DNA of 64,000 nt from positions 2,418,001-2,482,000 of the forward strand of contig NZ_CP017560.1 of the NCBI RefSeq assembly GCF_001753205.1. Reading direction: 5' to 3'. Under the pieces are notes generated by a model. It did not search any database. It was not told where the DNA came from and saw nothing but the letters and a program-made list of their open reading frames with translations. Shown piece by piece: positions 19,190 through 28,059 of the stretch. The stretch comes from Sporosarcina ureilytica. Lineage in GTDB: Bacteria > Bacillota > Bacilli > Bacillales_A > Planococcaceae. Position 1 is the stretch's first letter, and each line of letters begins with the position of its first letter. Position numbers and translations under genes: made by a program.

Positions 19190-21751
19190 TCACCTTCTCT
19201 CGGTTCGAAGCTTTTCCTGTACCTCCACAATATATTGCATTGCCTGTAGAGGCGTCATATTGATTACATCTTTCGAATTTATATCTTCAAGAATTGCTTG
19301 CTCTTCATCAGTTATCGTCTGTTTTTCTTCAACAACTTCTTCAAATAAGGCTAGTTGTTCAGGCTCTGCAGTTTGAATTGCTGTTGCGTCAACACTTTCA
19401 AATGTCTCCAATAATTCTTTGGCCCGGTTTAACAGTGAGGCCGGTAATCCTGCTAAGTCTGCTACGTATATTCCATAACTCTTATCTGCGGCACCCTTCA
19501 TTACTTTATGAAGAAAGACAACTTTTCCGTCTTGCTCCATCGCCGCGACATGCACATTTTCCAGACGAGAAAGTTGTTCATCGAGTGTCGTTAATTCATG
19601 GTAATGCGTAGAAAATAATGTATTCGCACCAATTTCATTATGAATATATTCCATCATCGCTTGTGCAAGTGACATGCCATCATACGTAGATGTCCCCCTA
19701 CCGATTTCATCAAATAACAGCAAACTATTTTCCGTCGCATTGACAATTGCATGTTGGGATTCCATCATTTCCATCATAAAAGTACTTTGACCAGAAGCTA
19801 AGTCATCTGCAGCACCGATTCTCGTGAAAATTTGGTCTGTGACAGGTAACGTAGCACTGTCGCAAGGTACATAACAGCCAATTTGTGCCATGACAACCGT
19901 TAAAGCCACTTGCCTCATATACGTACTTTTACCCGACATATTCGGTCCGGTAATCAATAGCATATTCGCATCTTCAGCCAATATACAACTGTTCGGGACA
20001 TATAAAGAATGGTCCATCATTTTTTCTACTACTGGGTGTCGTCCATTCTTAATTTCTAATGCTTTACTATCGTGGAATACTGGTTTCACATAATTCCTTT
20101 TTTCAGCAACTTCGGCAAATGAAAGCAGTACGTCTAATTCACTTAATACAGAGGCAAGTTGTTGAACTTCCGGAATATATGGTTTTAGTTGGTCGCGAAC
20201 CTGACTAAATAAATCATACTCAAGTTCAAGTCCTTCCGCTTCTGCATTTAAAATCAAATCTTCCTTCTCTTTCAATTCCGAAGTAATATAACGCTCCGCA
20301 TTCGCAAGCGTTTGTTTACGTTCATAACGTTCGAGATCTGCTAAATGAATATTAGATTTTGTTATTTCAATAAAATACCCGAATACTCGATTATACCCGA
20401 TTTTCAAGTTTTTAATGCCCGTTTTCTCACGCTCAACTTGCTCCAGTTCTGCTAACCATTGTTTTCCGTTTTTTGAAGCGTCTCGATATTCATCCAACTT
20501 TTTATCAAAACCGTCTTTAATCACGCCGCCTTCTTTTACTGTCATCGGCGGATTTTCTGCAATTGATTTTTCCAGTAATGCTGTTGCATCCTCACAAAGG
20601 TTAATTCTTGTCGCAAACCGTTCAAGAAGAGGTTTTCCAGAACTTTCTAATGACTTTTTAATTTCTGGGACTCTTCTTAGTGAATTACGTAGTTGCGCTA
20701 AATCTCGACCATTTACAGAGCCCATCGAAATGCGTCCCGCTAGTCGTTCTAAATCATATACTTCTTTTAAAGACGTTTTTAAGTCGTCACTTAAAAAGAA
20801 TTCTTCAAGCAATTCCGTGACGATATCCAGACGTCCTTCAATTTCTTTTCGGTCTGCTAAAGGCTGGTGAATCCACATTTTTAATTTTCTTGCGCCCATC
20901 GCAGTCACCGTCTCGTCTAATAGCCAATAAAGCGTTCCTTCTTTAGTGCCTGTTCGAATAGATTGCACAAGCTCTAAGTTTCGCATGGAGTTTGCATCAA
21001 TTGATAGTTTGGCATTTTTTTGGATGAATTCAAACGGCCTTACATGATCAAGTGATGTTTTTTGCGTTCGCTTCACATAAGAAATTAATCGGCTGCACGC
21101 CTCTACTACATTCTCAGGGATATTTTCTGAGAGCTCTACTGTTTCTTCATTATGTTCAACGGACAGTGCAATATTCCGGTTTGCCATACTGTCGCTAAGT
21201 GCAATATGAAGACTTTCATCGACGACAATTTCTTTCATACCGAGCGCTTCAATTTCAGAAATTAACGTACGCTCATCACCTTCAACATATTGAACTTTTC
21301 CCTCTCCAGTCGACAAATCAAGATAGGCAAGTCCATAGTAGGTATCATCTACAATATTTGCCGCACCAATAAAATGGTTCGTATTTGTATCGATACTTTT
21401 TCCTTCCGTGATTGTTCCCGGTGTGACAATACGCATCACTTCTCTTCTGACAATCCCTTTCGTAGCGCGAGGATCTTCCGTTTGTTCACAAATGGCTACT
21501 TTGAAACCTTTTTGGACTAGGGTTTCAATATATCCGGCAGCAGAATGATAAGGCACGCCGCACATTGGGATTCTGTCACCTTCTCTAGCATCCCGGCTCG
21601 TTAATGTGATTTCTAAGATTTGAGATGCCGCAATCGCATCATCAAAAAATAATTCGTAAAAGTCGCCCAGTCTAAAAAATAAAAAAGAGTCCTTATGATT
21701 TGCTTTTATATTTAAATATTGTTGAATCATTGGTGTATATGCTGTTGTCAT
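19190..21751 (-). CDS. mutS: DNA mismatch repair protein MutS
   Basis: Binds mismatches as a clamp. The 853-residue protein begins TPMIQQYLNIK with the mismatch-contact motif FFRLGDFYELFFDDA (the F-x-E mismatch motif appears as FYELF), and ends with an ABC-type ATPase: GPNMSGKSTYMRQ, DEIGRGTSTYDG, FSTHYHEL. The ATG at 21751 follows GAGGT by five bases; a GTG four codons upstream overlaps that site. It heads the mutS-mutL unit, downstream of cotE as in B. subtilis. Confidence 0.97.
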   Translation of the reverse strand: MTTAYTPMIQQYLNIKANHKDSFLFFRLGDFYELFFDDAIAASQILEITLTSRDAREGDRIPMCGVPYHSAAGYIETLVQKGFKVAICEQTEDPRATKGIVRREVMRIVTPGTITEGKSIDTNTNHFIGAANIVDDTYYGLAYLDLSTGEGKVQYVEGDERTLISEIEALGMKEIVVDESLHIALSDSMANRNIALSVEHNEETVELSENIPENVVEACSRLISYVKRTQKTSLDHVRPFEFIQKNAKLSIDANSMRNLELVQSIRTGTKEGTLYWLLDETVTAMGARKLKMWIHQPLADRKEIEGRLDIVTELLEEFFLSDDLKTSLKEVYDLERLAGRISMGSVNGRDLAQLRNSLRRVPEIKKSLESSGKPLLERFATRINLCEDATALLEKSIAENPPMTVKEGGVIKDGFDKKLDEYRDASKNGKQWLAELEQVEREKTGIKNLKIGYNRVFGYFIEITKSNIHLADLERYERKQTLANAERYITSELKEKEDLILNAEAEGLELEYDLFSQVRDQLKPYIPEVQQLASVLSELDVLLSFAEVAEKRNYVKPVFHDSKALEIKNGRHPVVEKMMDHSLYVPNSCILAEDANMLLITGPNMSGKSTYMRQVALTVVMAQIGCYVPCDSATLPVTDQIFTRIGAADDLASGQSTFMMEMMESQHAIVNATENSLLLFDEIGRGTSTYDGMSLAQAMMEYIHNEIGANTLFSTHYHELTTLDEQLSRLENVHVAAMEQDGKVVFLHKVMKGAADKSYGIYVADLAGLPASLLNRAKELLETFESVDATAIQTAEPEQLALFEEVVEEKQTITDEEQAILEDINSKDVINMTPLQAMQYIVEVQEKLRTERR

Positions 21752-21856
21752 TATGTACCTCACTATAAAATCATGTTTTATTCATTATATCAAAATTCCA
21801 ATAGATTTTAAAAAAACTCGGTAATTGGGAGAAATTGAAACTTCTTATTTAAACAG

Positions 21857-21878
21857 AAAAAAGCCGGAATTTCCGGCT
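21857..21878 (-). terminator. Intrinsic terminator after cotE
   Basis: Stem AGCCGG / CCGGCT with a 5-base loop and six T on the minus strand, 30 bases after the cotE stop. Confidence 0.82.
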
Positions 21879-21907
21879 CAATGATGATATAAAAAGTCCA
21901 ATCCCTC

Positions 21908-22507
21908 TTAATCTTTTCGACCATGCCCGTGATGATGGTCATCTTTATGTCCATGGCCGTGCCCTTTACCATGATCCTGATGTTTATCTTTATGGTCGTG
22001 ATGCTGCCCGTGATGATGACTTGATGATTCATCTCGAATCGGCCATTCCTCTTCAAATGTGTGCGGATGAACGGTCACGCAGATTTTCGTTTCACCGATG
22101 ACTTCTGCGATTAGTTCTCGCTCTACACAAATAACAAATTTCTCACCGCATTTCGAGATAATTGCCTCTGTACAATTCGGATGCTGAATGACATTTACGA
22201 GCACTTCTTCATGTCTTGACGTCGGCTCATCCCGGTAATGTAATCGAATTCGGTCTTTATACGAAATTGTTTCCGTAAAAACCGATGTTTTGGAATGATT
22301 ACTGTGAGAATACCAGACGTTCACATCAAATTTTCCAGACACTTCCACGTATTTCCCGGACTTTCTTGCTTGGTGGGTGTGGTTAATGACCCAACAACCA
22401 AGAATACTTGTCGGTTTGTTTGGCGGGCATAATGTTTCTTTCGACTCGGTCCGTTTCTTACCCTTCGCAACAACGGCCTTCGTCACAATTTGGCGTAAAT
22501 TTTTCAG
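21908..22507 (-). CDS. cotE: Outer spore coat morphogenetic protein CotE, CTG start, histidine-rich tail
   Basis: CotE forms the scaffold on which the outer spore coat assembles. The core (VTKAVVAKGKK, ILGCWVINHTHQARKSGK, FDVNVWYSHSNHSKT, IRLHYRDEP, VIQHPNCTEA, ERELIAEVIGETK) matches CotE closely. The first conventional start in frame, GTG 22486, is too late: the homologous B. subtilis protein has seven more residues, and extending by exactly seven codons reaches a CTG at 22507 with AAGGAGG seven bases upstream, giving LKNLRQIVTK aligned with MSEYREIITK. I therefore call a CTG start (199 residues); a sequencing error at the first base is the alternative. The C-terminus is odd: the last 36 residues hold 15 histidines with Gly, Asp and Lys, whereas B. 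subtilis CotE ends in an acidic Glu/Asp tail. Confidence 0.88.
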   Translation of the reverse strand: MKNLRQIVTKAVVAKGKKRTESKETLCPPNKPTSILGCWVINHTHQARKSGKYVEVSGKFDVNVWYSHSNHSKTSVFTETISYKDRIRLHYRDEPTSRHEEVLVNVIQHPNCTEAIISKCGEKFVICVERELIAEVIGETKICVTVHPHTFEEEWPIRDESSSHHHGQHHDHKDKHQDHGKGHGHGHKDDHHHGHGRKD

Positions 22508-22535
22508 TTTTCTTCCTCCTTCATTCGCTTCAATC

Positions 22536-22563
22536 CATCATATGCGACAGAAGCCCAGGAAGT
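22536..22563 (-). promoter_or_regulatory. Candidate sigma-K promoter for cotE
   Basis: On the minus strand AC (22562-22563) is followed after 17 bases by CATATGATG (22536-22544), close to the sigma-K pattern AC-N17-CATANNNTA (last A is G). It lies between the ymcA terminator and the cotE ribosome site. B. subtilis cotE is known to use sigma-E and sigma-K promoters; the match here is short and could be chance. Confidence 0.4.
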
Positions 22564-22565
22564 GA

Positions 22566-22594
22566 AAAAATCGGCAAGAAATTTTTCCTGCCGA
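22566..22594 (-). terminator. Intrinsic terminator after ymcA
   Basis: Stem CCTGCCGA-type: minus-strand TCGGCAGG / CTTGCCGA (one G-T pair, 22571-22594) followed by TTTTTTC. It separates the miaB-ymcA transcript from cotE. Confidence 0.85.
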
Positions 22595-22602
22595 CTAAAA
22601 AA

Positions 22603-23037
22603 TTATTGAAGATGGTTATAAGTTGTGTTTTTTACATATGATCCGGTTTCGCCTCGGAGCAAATCACCGTCAGTTGATTTAATCACTTCGTTCGTGACAC
22701 CATTGGCAATTGTTGTAGATACCAATTGTAAAAGTTCATTGACTTCGCCTTGAGATTGCTTGAATTCTTGAACAATCGGAATCGCATCAATTTCCTCTTC
22801 AATGTTGGAGATTTTACCTTCGATGATATTTAGCGCACGTTCTTTTCCATACTGTTGGAAATTAACGGCTTGCTTTTGCAAAGATTTTAAACTTGAAATG
22901 CTTTCACGTACTTTTTGATTTTCATTAATTTGTGCTTCAGCACGTTTAAAGAAATCGACTTGTTCCGTATTTGCAATCATATGTGCAATTTCATACGCTT
23001 TCTCAATGATTTCCTCTTTTGTATATTTCTTTTCCAT
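22603..23037 (-). CDS. ymcA: RicA (YmcA), YlbF/YmcA family regulator
   Basis: Subunit of the Ric complex (YlbF-YmcA-YaaT), which in B. subtilis promotes RNase Y-dependent mRNA maturation and is needed for sporulation, competence and biofilms. The 144-residue all-helical protein matches the family: EEIIEKAYEIAHMIANTEQVDFFKRAEAQINEN, KSLQKQAVNFQQYGK, then the C-terminal LLRGETGS. The gene's ATG overlaps the miaB stop (TAATG), as in the usual miaB-ymcA pair. RNase Y itself is encoded 3.6 kb away (26207-27763). Confidence 0.93.
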   Translation of the reverse strand: MEKKYTKEEIIEKAYEIAHMIANTEQVDFFKRAEAQINENQKVRESISSLKSLQKQAVNFQQYGKERALNIIEGKISNIEEEIDAIPIVQEFKQSQGEVNELLQLVSTTIANGVTNEVIKSTDGDLLRGETGSYVKNTTYNHLQ

Positions 23038-24578
23038 TAATTTAATACCTCATCTTTCTCCACGACATGTAAAAACTCGCCGTCAAGCGACCATGTTTTC
23101 GCCTCTGTAATTTTTACATTCACTAATTTTCCGATAACGGATTTAGGTGCCTTGAAGTTAACAAGCTTACTTTTACGTGTATATCCTGAAAGTACTTCGT
23201 CATTTCGTTTACTTTCGCCTTCTACAAGCACTTCAACAACTTGTCCTTCAAATTGTTTCATAGCTTCGGCTGCATATTCATTGACAAGATTATTTAAGCG
23301 CTGTAAACGTTCTTTCTTTACTTCCATTGGAATATTATCTTTCATTTTTTCAGCAGGTGTGCCGTCTCTTGGTGAATAAATGTACGTATAGGCCATTTCA
23401 AAGCCAACTTCTTCATATAACGTCATCGTTTCTTCAAATTGTTCGTCTGTTTCATTTGGAAAACCAACGATAATGTCTGTCGTCAATGCAACATTTGGAA
23501 TTGCTTTTCTAATTTTCCCGACAAGTTCAAGATAGCTTTCACGTGTGTAGGCTCTTCCCATTATTTTAAGTATGCTTGAAGAACCTGACTGTACAGGTAA
23601 ATGAATATGTTCGACGAGATTTCCACCTTTTGCTAGCACTTCAATCAGTTCATCATCGAAGTCCCACGGGTGACTCGTTGTAAATCGAACCCTAGGGATA
23701 TCAATACGACGCAAATCAGCCATTAAATCAGCTAGTCGATAGTTTAAATCGTCAAAATCCTTTCCGTATGCGTTCACGTTTTGTCCCAGCAATGTAATTT
23801 CTTGATAACCTTGAGCTGCTAAGTGTCTAACTTCTTGAATAATATCTTCTGGTCTTCTACTACGCTCTTTTCCACGGGTAAATGGCACGATACAGTATGT
23901 ACAAAACTTATCGCAGCCGTACATAATATTGACCCAAGCTTTAATATTGCCGAGACGTTTTTTCGGAAGGTTTTCAATAATGTCCCCTTCTTTAGACCAA
24001 ACTTCAAGAACCATTTCTTTCGACATATATGCTTCATGTATGATGTTTGGCAATCTGTGGATATTATGCGTACCGAATACCATATCGACTTGGTCGTACG
24101 TTTGTAAAATTTTATTAACAACCGATTCTTGTTGTGACATACAACCACAAACCCCGATTAAAATATCAGGATTACGTTGTTTCAAAGGTTTTAAATGTCC
24201 TAATTCACCAAATACTTTATTCTCCGCATTTTCACGAATCGCACAAGTATTCAACAAGATAATATTTGCATCATCGACAGTTGTTGTCGGTTCATAGCCG
24301 AGTGCTGTAAAAATCCCTGCCATCACTTCTGTGTCGTGTTCATTCATTTGACAGCCATAGGTTCGGATATAAAATTTACGGCCGTTTCCCATGCCTTCAA
24401 AACGCTCTTCTATTTCAAAGTCATCGAAATATGAAACTTCCTCTTTACCGCGTCTTCTTGCCTTCTTTAAGGAAGGCGGAGTATATACTGTTTGAAAGTA
24501 TTGACTATAATCTTTTTCTTCTTTATTGGCTAAGTCTGTGTTTACTTGACCAGTACTGAGTCGTTGTTCTTCATTCAT
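23037..24578 (-). CDS. miaB: tRNA-2-methylthio-N6-dimethylallyladenosine synthase MiaB
   Basis: Radical-SAM enzyme that adds the methylthio group to i6A37, using the product of MiaA. The 513-residue protein has a Bacillus-type N-terminal extension of about 65 residues, the methylthiotransferase domain with auxiliary-cluster cysteines C76, C112 and C146, the radical-SAM cluster C222, C226, C229 (GCDKFCTYC), and a C-terminal TRAM domain. ATG 24578 has AAAGGGG nine bases upstream. First gene of the miaB-ymcA transcript. Confidence 0.97.
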   Translation of the reverse strand: MNEEQRLSTGQVNTDLANKEEKDYSQYFQTVYTPPSLKKARRRGKEEVSYFDDFEIEERFEGMGNGRKFYIRTYGCQMNEHDTEVMAGIFTALGYEPTTTVDDANIILLNTCAIRENAENKVFGELGHLKPLKQRNPDILIGVCGCMSQQESVVNKILQTYDQVDMVFGTHNIHRLPNIIHEAYMSKEMVLEVWSKEGDIIENLPKKRLGNIKAWVNIMYGCDKFCTYCIVPFTRGKERSRRPEDIIQEVRHLAAQGYQEITLLGQNVNAYGKDFDDLNYRLADLMADLRRIDIPRVRFTTSHPWDFDDELIEVLAKGGNLVEHIHLPVQSGSSSILKIMGRAYTRESYLELVGKIRKAIPNVALTTDIIVGFPNETDEQFEETMTLYEEVGFEMAYTYIYSPRDGTPAEKMKDNIPMEVKKERLQRLNNLVNEYAAEAMKQFEGQVVEVLVEGESKRNDEVLSGYTRKSKLVNFKAPKSVIGKLVNVKITEAKTWSLDGEFLHVVEKDEVLN

Positions 24579-24632
24579 ATATTGTTTCCCCTTTCTTACA
24601 GACCTTCGGGAATTTGTCCGTACTCATTGTAC

Positions 24633-24661
24633 ATTATACTGAACGATAGCGCTACTGTAAA
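24633..24661 (-). promoter_or_regulatory. Sigma-A promoter for miaB-ymcA
   Basis: TTTACA (24656-24661) and TATAAT (24633-24638) on the minus strand with a 17-base spacer, about 55 bases before the miaB start. Confidence 0.72.
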
Positions 24662-24737
24662 AGGAGAGCTTAAGATTGTTGGAGGTTTGTCACACATTCC
24701 CACATTGTTTTTGAAGTTTTCTAGTAAATTCATCAAT

Positions 24738-24774
24738 AAAAAACTACAAAGGGAAAATTCCTTCGTAGTTTTTT
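24738..24774 (-). terminator. Terminator hairpin downstream of spoVS
   Basis: Stem AAACTACAAAGG / CCTTCGTAGTTT (one mismatch) flanked by A- and T-runs, so it could act on either strand. It lies beyond the inverted-repeat element that follows spoVS, closing the stretch 24579-24937, which otherwise holds only the miaB promoter and that element. Confidence 0.75.
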
Positions 24775-24780
24775 AAAGTT

Positions 24781-24896
24781 AGTCAATTTCATAATCCAAT
24801 CTTTTCGCTGCGCCGATACAATATATAGTTGAGTTAAAGCGTTCTCAACTATATATTGTATCAACTTATCGGTTTTAGGTAATTATGAAATTGACT
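24781..24896. repeat. 116 bp inverted-repeat element, copy 1
   Basis: The ends are a perfect 15-base inverted repeat (AGTCAATTTCATAAT ... ATTATGAAATTGACT). A second, inner perfect pair of 19 bases (GATACAATATATAGTTGAG and its complement) surrounds a loop of about ten bases. The whole element can therefore fold into one long hairpin with an internal mismatch region. A related 142 bp copy is at 29329-29470. It has no coding capacity and looks like a small non-autonomous element (MITE-like). It starts 41 bases after the spoVS stop and may serve as a 3' hairpin. Confidence 0.85.
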
Positions 24897-24937
24897 CAAG
24901 TATAAAAATATTTTTTACGCAACGCCTTACATTGTAA

Positions 24938-25210
24938 TTATGACCTGGCTTGCTTTTGTACGAGCAATTTTAAAGCTGTGCGTCCCTCGCCGTTAATCAT
25001 TATATCTGTGAAGGCAGGTGCGCATGTAAGATCCGATCCACTTGGTGCTACGAAACCTCTCGCGATAGCGATTGCTTTCACCGCCTGGTTTAATGCGCCT
25101 GCTCCAACTGCTTGCATTTCGGCATAGCCTTGTTCACGGATAACTGCAACAAGTGCGCCAGCAACAGAATTGGGATTCGAGCTTGAAGATACTTTCAATG
25201 GGTTCACCAT
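24938..25210 (-). CDS. spoVS: Stage V sporulation protein S (SpoVS)
   Basis: Small Alba-fold regulator needed for late sporulation in B. subtilis. The product (90 residues) matches strongly: LKVSSSSNPNSVAGALVAVIREQGYAEMQAVGAGALNQAVKAIAIARGFVAPSG in pieces along its length, then CAPAFTDIMINGEGRTALKLLV. Two adjacent starts are possible: ATG 25210 four bases after AAGGAGG, or the next codon GTG seven bases after it; the GTG gives the same N-terminus length as B. subtilis (M-x-x-LKV). It lies downstream of ymdB, the conserved rny-ymdB-spoVS order. Confidence 0.95.
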   Translation of the reverse strand: MVNPLKVSSSSNPNSVAGALVAVIREQGYAEMQAVGAGALNQAVKAIAIARGFVAPSGSDLTCAPAFTDIMINGEGRTALKLLVQKQARS

Positions 25211-25232
25211 TTTTCCTCCTTATTTTCCGATA

Positions 25233-25257
25233 TCTATGGAACGGATTGGTCCATAGA
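25233..25257 (-). other. Hairpin between ymdB and spoVS
   Basis: Perfect 8-bp stem TCTATGGA / TCCATAGA with a 9-base loop and no T-run. It may be a processing site or weak attenuator in the ymdB-spoVS leader. Confidence 0.4.
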
Positions 25258-25293
25258 TTATCATATGAAAATGAGGAGACATTTAGACGCAAC

Positions 25294-26091
25294 TCAAAAT
25301 TCAAACGGTTTGTCGTCATTGATCATAATTCTTTCAATGTGGACGGCTTTTCCTGTTGTATCATCCAACTCCACAAACAAACCGTTTAATTGATCTCGAC
25401 CTTTTTTAGGTACTTCAAATCGAACTGGTAAATTCGTTTGGAAACGATATATGACGTCTTCTTTTTTCATACCAAGGATTTCATCGTAAGGCCCCGTCAT
25501 ACCAACGTCAGTCATATAAGCAGTTCCATCCGGTAAAATCCGTTCATCTGCGGTTTGTACATGTGTATGCGTTCCAACGACGACAGATGCACGGCCATTT
25601 AAATGCCAACCCATCGCAATTTTTTCACTCGTTGCTTCTGCATGAAAATCCACAAAAACAAGCGGTGAAATTTTCTGTGCTTCCTCAATCAGTTCTGTAG
25701 CTTTCGCAAAAGGGTCCCCGTGAGGAGGTAAAAACGTTCGTCCATGCAAATTAATGACCGATAACGTTACATTATTTTTAGTAATTGTTGTCATCCCTTT
25801 TCCAGGTGCTTCATCTGAAAAGTTTGCTGGACGTATTAAATAATCTGTGTCATCAATAAAATCATAAATTTCTTTATGATCCCAAGTATGGTTCCCCATT
25901 GTCACAACGTCTACGCCGGTTCGTAACAAATCGTCAAAAATACGCTTTGTAATCCCTCTACCTGCTGCTGCATTCTCTCCATTTGCAATGACAACGTCTG
26001 GGCTATACTTCCTCTTTAAACGCGGCAAATAGCGTTCTACTGCTTCACGTCCTGGTGAACCTACGATATCGCCAATAAAAATGATTTTCAT
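25294..26091 (-). CDS. ymdB: YmdB, 2',3'-cyclic nucleotide phosphodiesterase
   Basis: Metallophosphoesterase that in B. subtilis hydrolyses 2',3'-cyclic nucleotides and affects motility/biofilm choice and nanotube formation. The 265-residue protein carries the metal-site motifs FIGDIVGSPGR, NGENAAAGRGI, MGNHTWDH, DFHAEATSEK and GTHTHVQTAD, plus the family block TDVGMTGP. ATG 26091 has AGAGG eight bases upstream. It follows rny by about 115 bases with a terminator between them. Confidence 0.95.
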   Translation of the reverse strand: MKIIFIGDIVGSPGREAVERYLPRLKRKYSPDVVIANGENAAAGRGITKRIFDDLLRTGVDVVTMGNHTWDHKEIYDFIDDTDYLIRPANFSDEAPGKGMTTITKNNVTLSVINLHGRTFLPPHGDPFAKATELIEEAQKISPLVFVDFHAEATSEKIAMGWHLNGRASVVVGTHTHVQTADERILPDGTAYMTDVGMTGPYDEILGMKKEDVIYRFQTNLPVRFEVPKKGRDQLNGLFVELDDTTGKAVHIERIMINDDKPFEF

Positions 26092-26165
26092 AAAAAAACC
26101 TCTTTCCTTGAATTTACGTCATGAAACTTTCTTTTGTTCTACGTTCATTTTTATTTATATCCAAA

Positions 26166-26200
26166 AAGAAAAGGCTCCCGTTTTACAATGCACGGAAGCC
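26166..26200 (-). terminator. Intrinsic terminator after rny
   Basis: Stem GGCTTCCGT / ACGGGAGCC (one mismatch, 26173-26200) followed on the minus strand by TTTTCTTTTT. It starts six bases after the rny stop. Confidence 0.82.
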
Positions 26201-26206
26201 ATTCCA

Positions 26207-27763
26207 TTATTTTGCATAATCAACTGCTCGTGTTTCACGAATAACGGTAACTTTAATATGACCGGGATAATCCAATTCTTCTTCAATTCTTTTTCGAATA
26301 TCTCGTGCGAGTCGATGTGCTGTAATGTCATCGATTTGGTCAGGGTGTACAATAATTCGTACTTCACGACCTGCTTGAATCGCATAAGATTTCTCAACGC
26401 CTTCGTAGGATTCTGAAATTTCTTCAAGTTTTTGTAATCTACGAATATAATTTTCAAGTGTTTCACTTCTAGCGCCTGGTCTAGCTGCAGATAAAGCATC
26501 TGCTGCTGCGACAAGCACTGCGATGACCGATGTCGCTTCAGTATCTCCGTGATGCGATGCAATACTATTAATGACGACCGGGTGTTCTTTATACTTCGTT
26601 GCAAGTTCTACACCAATTTCAACGTGACTGCCTTCCACCTCATGGTCTATTGCTTTTCCAATATCATGAAGAAGTCCTGCACGCCTTGCAAGTGTTACAT
26701 CTTCGCCAAGTTCAGCTGCTAAGAGTCCTGTTAAATAAGCAACTTCCGTCGAGTGTTTCAAGACATTTTGTCCATAACTCGTACGGAAACGCAATCTACC
26801 GAGAATCTTAATGAGATCCGGGTGAAGGTTATGAACCCCGATATCGAACGTTGTTTGCTCTCCAGTTTCCCGAATAAGCTCGTCCACTTCACGTCTAGAC
26901 TTATCGACCATTTCTTCAATTCTAGCCGGGTGAATTCGCCCATCCTGCACAAGTTTTTCAAGTGCGAGTCGAGCTGTTTCACGTCTGACTGGATCAAAGC
27001 CTGATAAGACGACTGCTTCCGGTGTATCATCGATAATTAAATCGATTCCTGTTAATGTTTCCAGTGTCCGGATATTTCGTCCTTCACGGCCAATAATTCG
27101 ACCTTTCATTTCATCATTTGGTAAGTTCACTACCGATACGGTTGTTTCAGCAACATGGTCCGCTGCGAATCGTTGCATAGCGACAGAAAGAATTTCGCGT
27201 GCTTTCTTATCCGCTTCTTCTTTTGCTTGCAACTCGGACTCTTTCGTCATGACGGCGATATCTGTAGCCAGTTCTTTTTCAACTTCCGTAAGAATAATTT
27301 GTTTTGCTTCTTCTTTCGTAAGCGAAGATATCCTTTCAAGTTCCGTCTGTTGAACGTTAACGAGTTCTTCCGCCTTGCGTTCCATTCGTTCAATATGCTG
27401 TTGTCGTCCAGTATACGCTTCTTCCTTGCGTTCCAGACTCGCTTCTCTTTTATTGAGCGTATTTTCTTTGCGATCGAGGTTTTCTTCTCTTTGCAAATGA
27501 CGGTTCTCTTGTTTTTGCAACTCAGCCCGTCGCTCGCGGATTTCAGCCTCCGCGTCAAGTCTCAATTTGTGAGTTTCATCCTTCGCTTCCAAAAGTGCCT
27601 CTCTTTTCATTGCCTCCGCTTCACGTTTTGCCTCTTCGATAATCGCTTCTGCCGAGTGTTTGGCACCTGTCACTTTTGATTCATTCACTTTTCGATTAAC
27701 AAAATAGAGTACAACGGCACCGACGATGAAACCTAGCAAAGCGGAGATGATGATTTCTAGCAT
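26207..27763 (-). CDS. rny: Ribonuclease Y
   Basis: Membrane-anchored endoribonuclease that starts mRNA decay in Bacilli. The 518-residue protein has an N-terminal transmembrane helix (residues 2-21), a long K/E/R-rich coiled coil (about 28-200), a KH domain ([20 protein letters not shown]) and an HD domain (HSTEVAYL ... [15 protein letters not shown]), and ends [11 protein letters not shown] as in the family. ATG 27763 follows GGAGGTG by six bases; the open frame begins five codons earlier inside that site. Confidence 0.97.
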   Translation of the reverse strand: MLEIIISALLGFIVGAVVLYFVNRKVNESKVTGAKHSAEAIIEEAKREAEAMKREALLEAKDETHKLRLDAEAEIRERRAELQKQENRHLQREENLDRKENTLNKREASLERKEEAYTGRQQHIERMERKAEELVNVQQTELERISSLTKEEAKQIILTEVEKELATDIAVMTKESELQAKEEADKKAREILSVAMQRFAADHVAETTVSVVNLPNDEMKGRIIGREGRNIRTLETLTGIDLIIDDTPEAVVLSGFDPVRRETARLALEKLVQDGRIHPARIEEMVDKSRREVDELIRETGEQTTFDIGVHNLHPDLIKILGRLRFRTSYGQNVLKHSTEVAYLTGLLAAELGEDVTLARRAGLLHDIGKAIDHEVEGSHVEIGVELATKYKEHPVVINSIASHHGDTEATSVIAVLVAAADALSAARPGARSETLENYIRRLQKLEEISESYEGVEKSYAIQAGREVRIIVHPDQIDDITAHRLARDIRKRIEEELDYPGHIKVTVIRETRAVDYAK

Positions 27764-27870
27764 CCTGGTCACCTCCAATTGCTCTTCTTTTCATTTTCAG
27801 TCGGCTCGTACATCAAATTACAATATACTGCCAAATTTAATTCATTATAGTAAACAATTATACACTTTTA

Positions 27871-27899
27871 ATTGTAGCGATGTAAAAATGACATGTCAA
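27871..27899 (-). promoter_or_regulatory. Sigma-A promoter for rny
   Basis: Minus-strand TTGACA (27894-27899) and TACAAT (27871-27876) spaced by 17 bases; predicts a leader of about 100 bases before rny. Confidence 0.78.
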
Positions 27900-28004
27900 G
27901 GATTGACAAGCGTTGCACTATTTTTATTTATTAAGGTCAGCGTCATTCTTTTCCAACTTCTCTAACTTCTTAAATGAATCGAATCATTTTTGTCGGGTAT
28001 TTTT

Positions 28005-28034
28005 AAAAAAAGCTCACCCTCCAGGAGGATGAGC
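28005..28034 (-). terminator. Intrinsic terminator after recA
   Basis: Minus-strand stem GCTCATCCTCC / GGAGGGTGAGC (one mismatch, 1-base loop plus closing pairs) followed by TTTTTTT (28005-28011), 26 bases beyond the recA stop. Confidence 0.88.
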
Positions 28035-28059
28035 GATAAAACACTATTATACGTACGAT

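Noticed and set aside
20415-20870. Plus-strand open frame of about 151 codons inside mutS
   Set aside because: Antisense shadow of a well-supported gene with no initiation signals.
27155-27679. Long plus-strand open frame (about 174 codons) opposite rny
   Set aside because: It lies antisense to the rny coiled-coil region; K/E/R-rich coding gives stop-free Phe/Leu-rich antisense frames. No ribosome site or family match.
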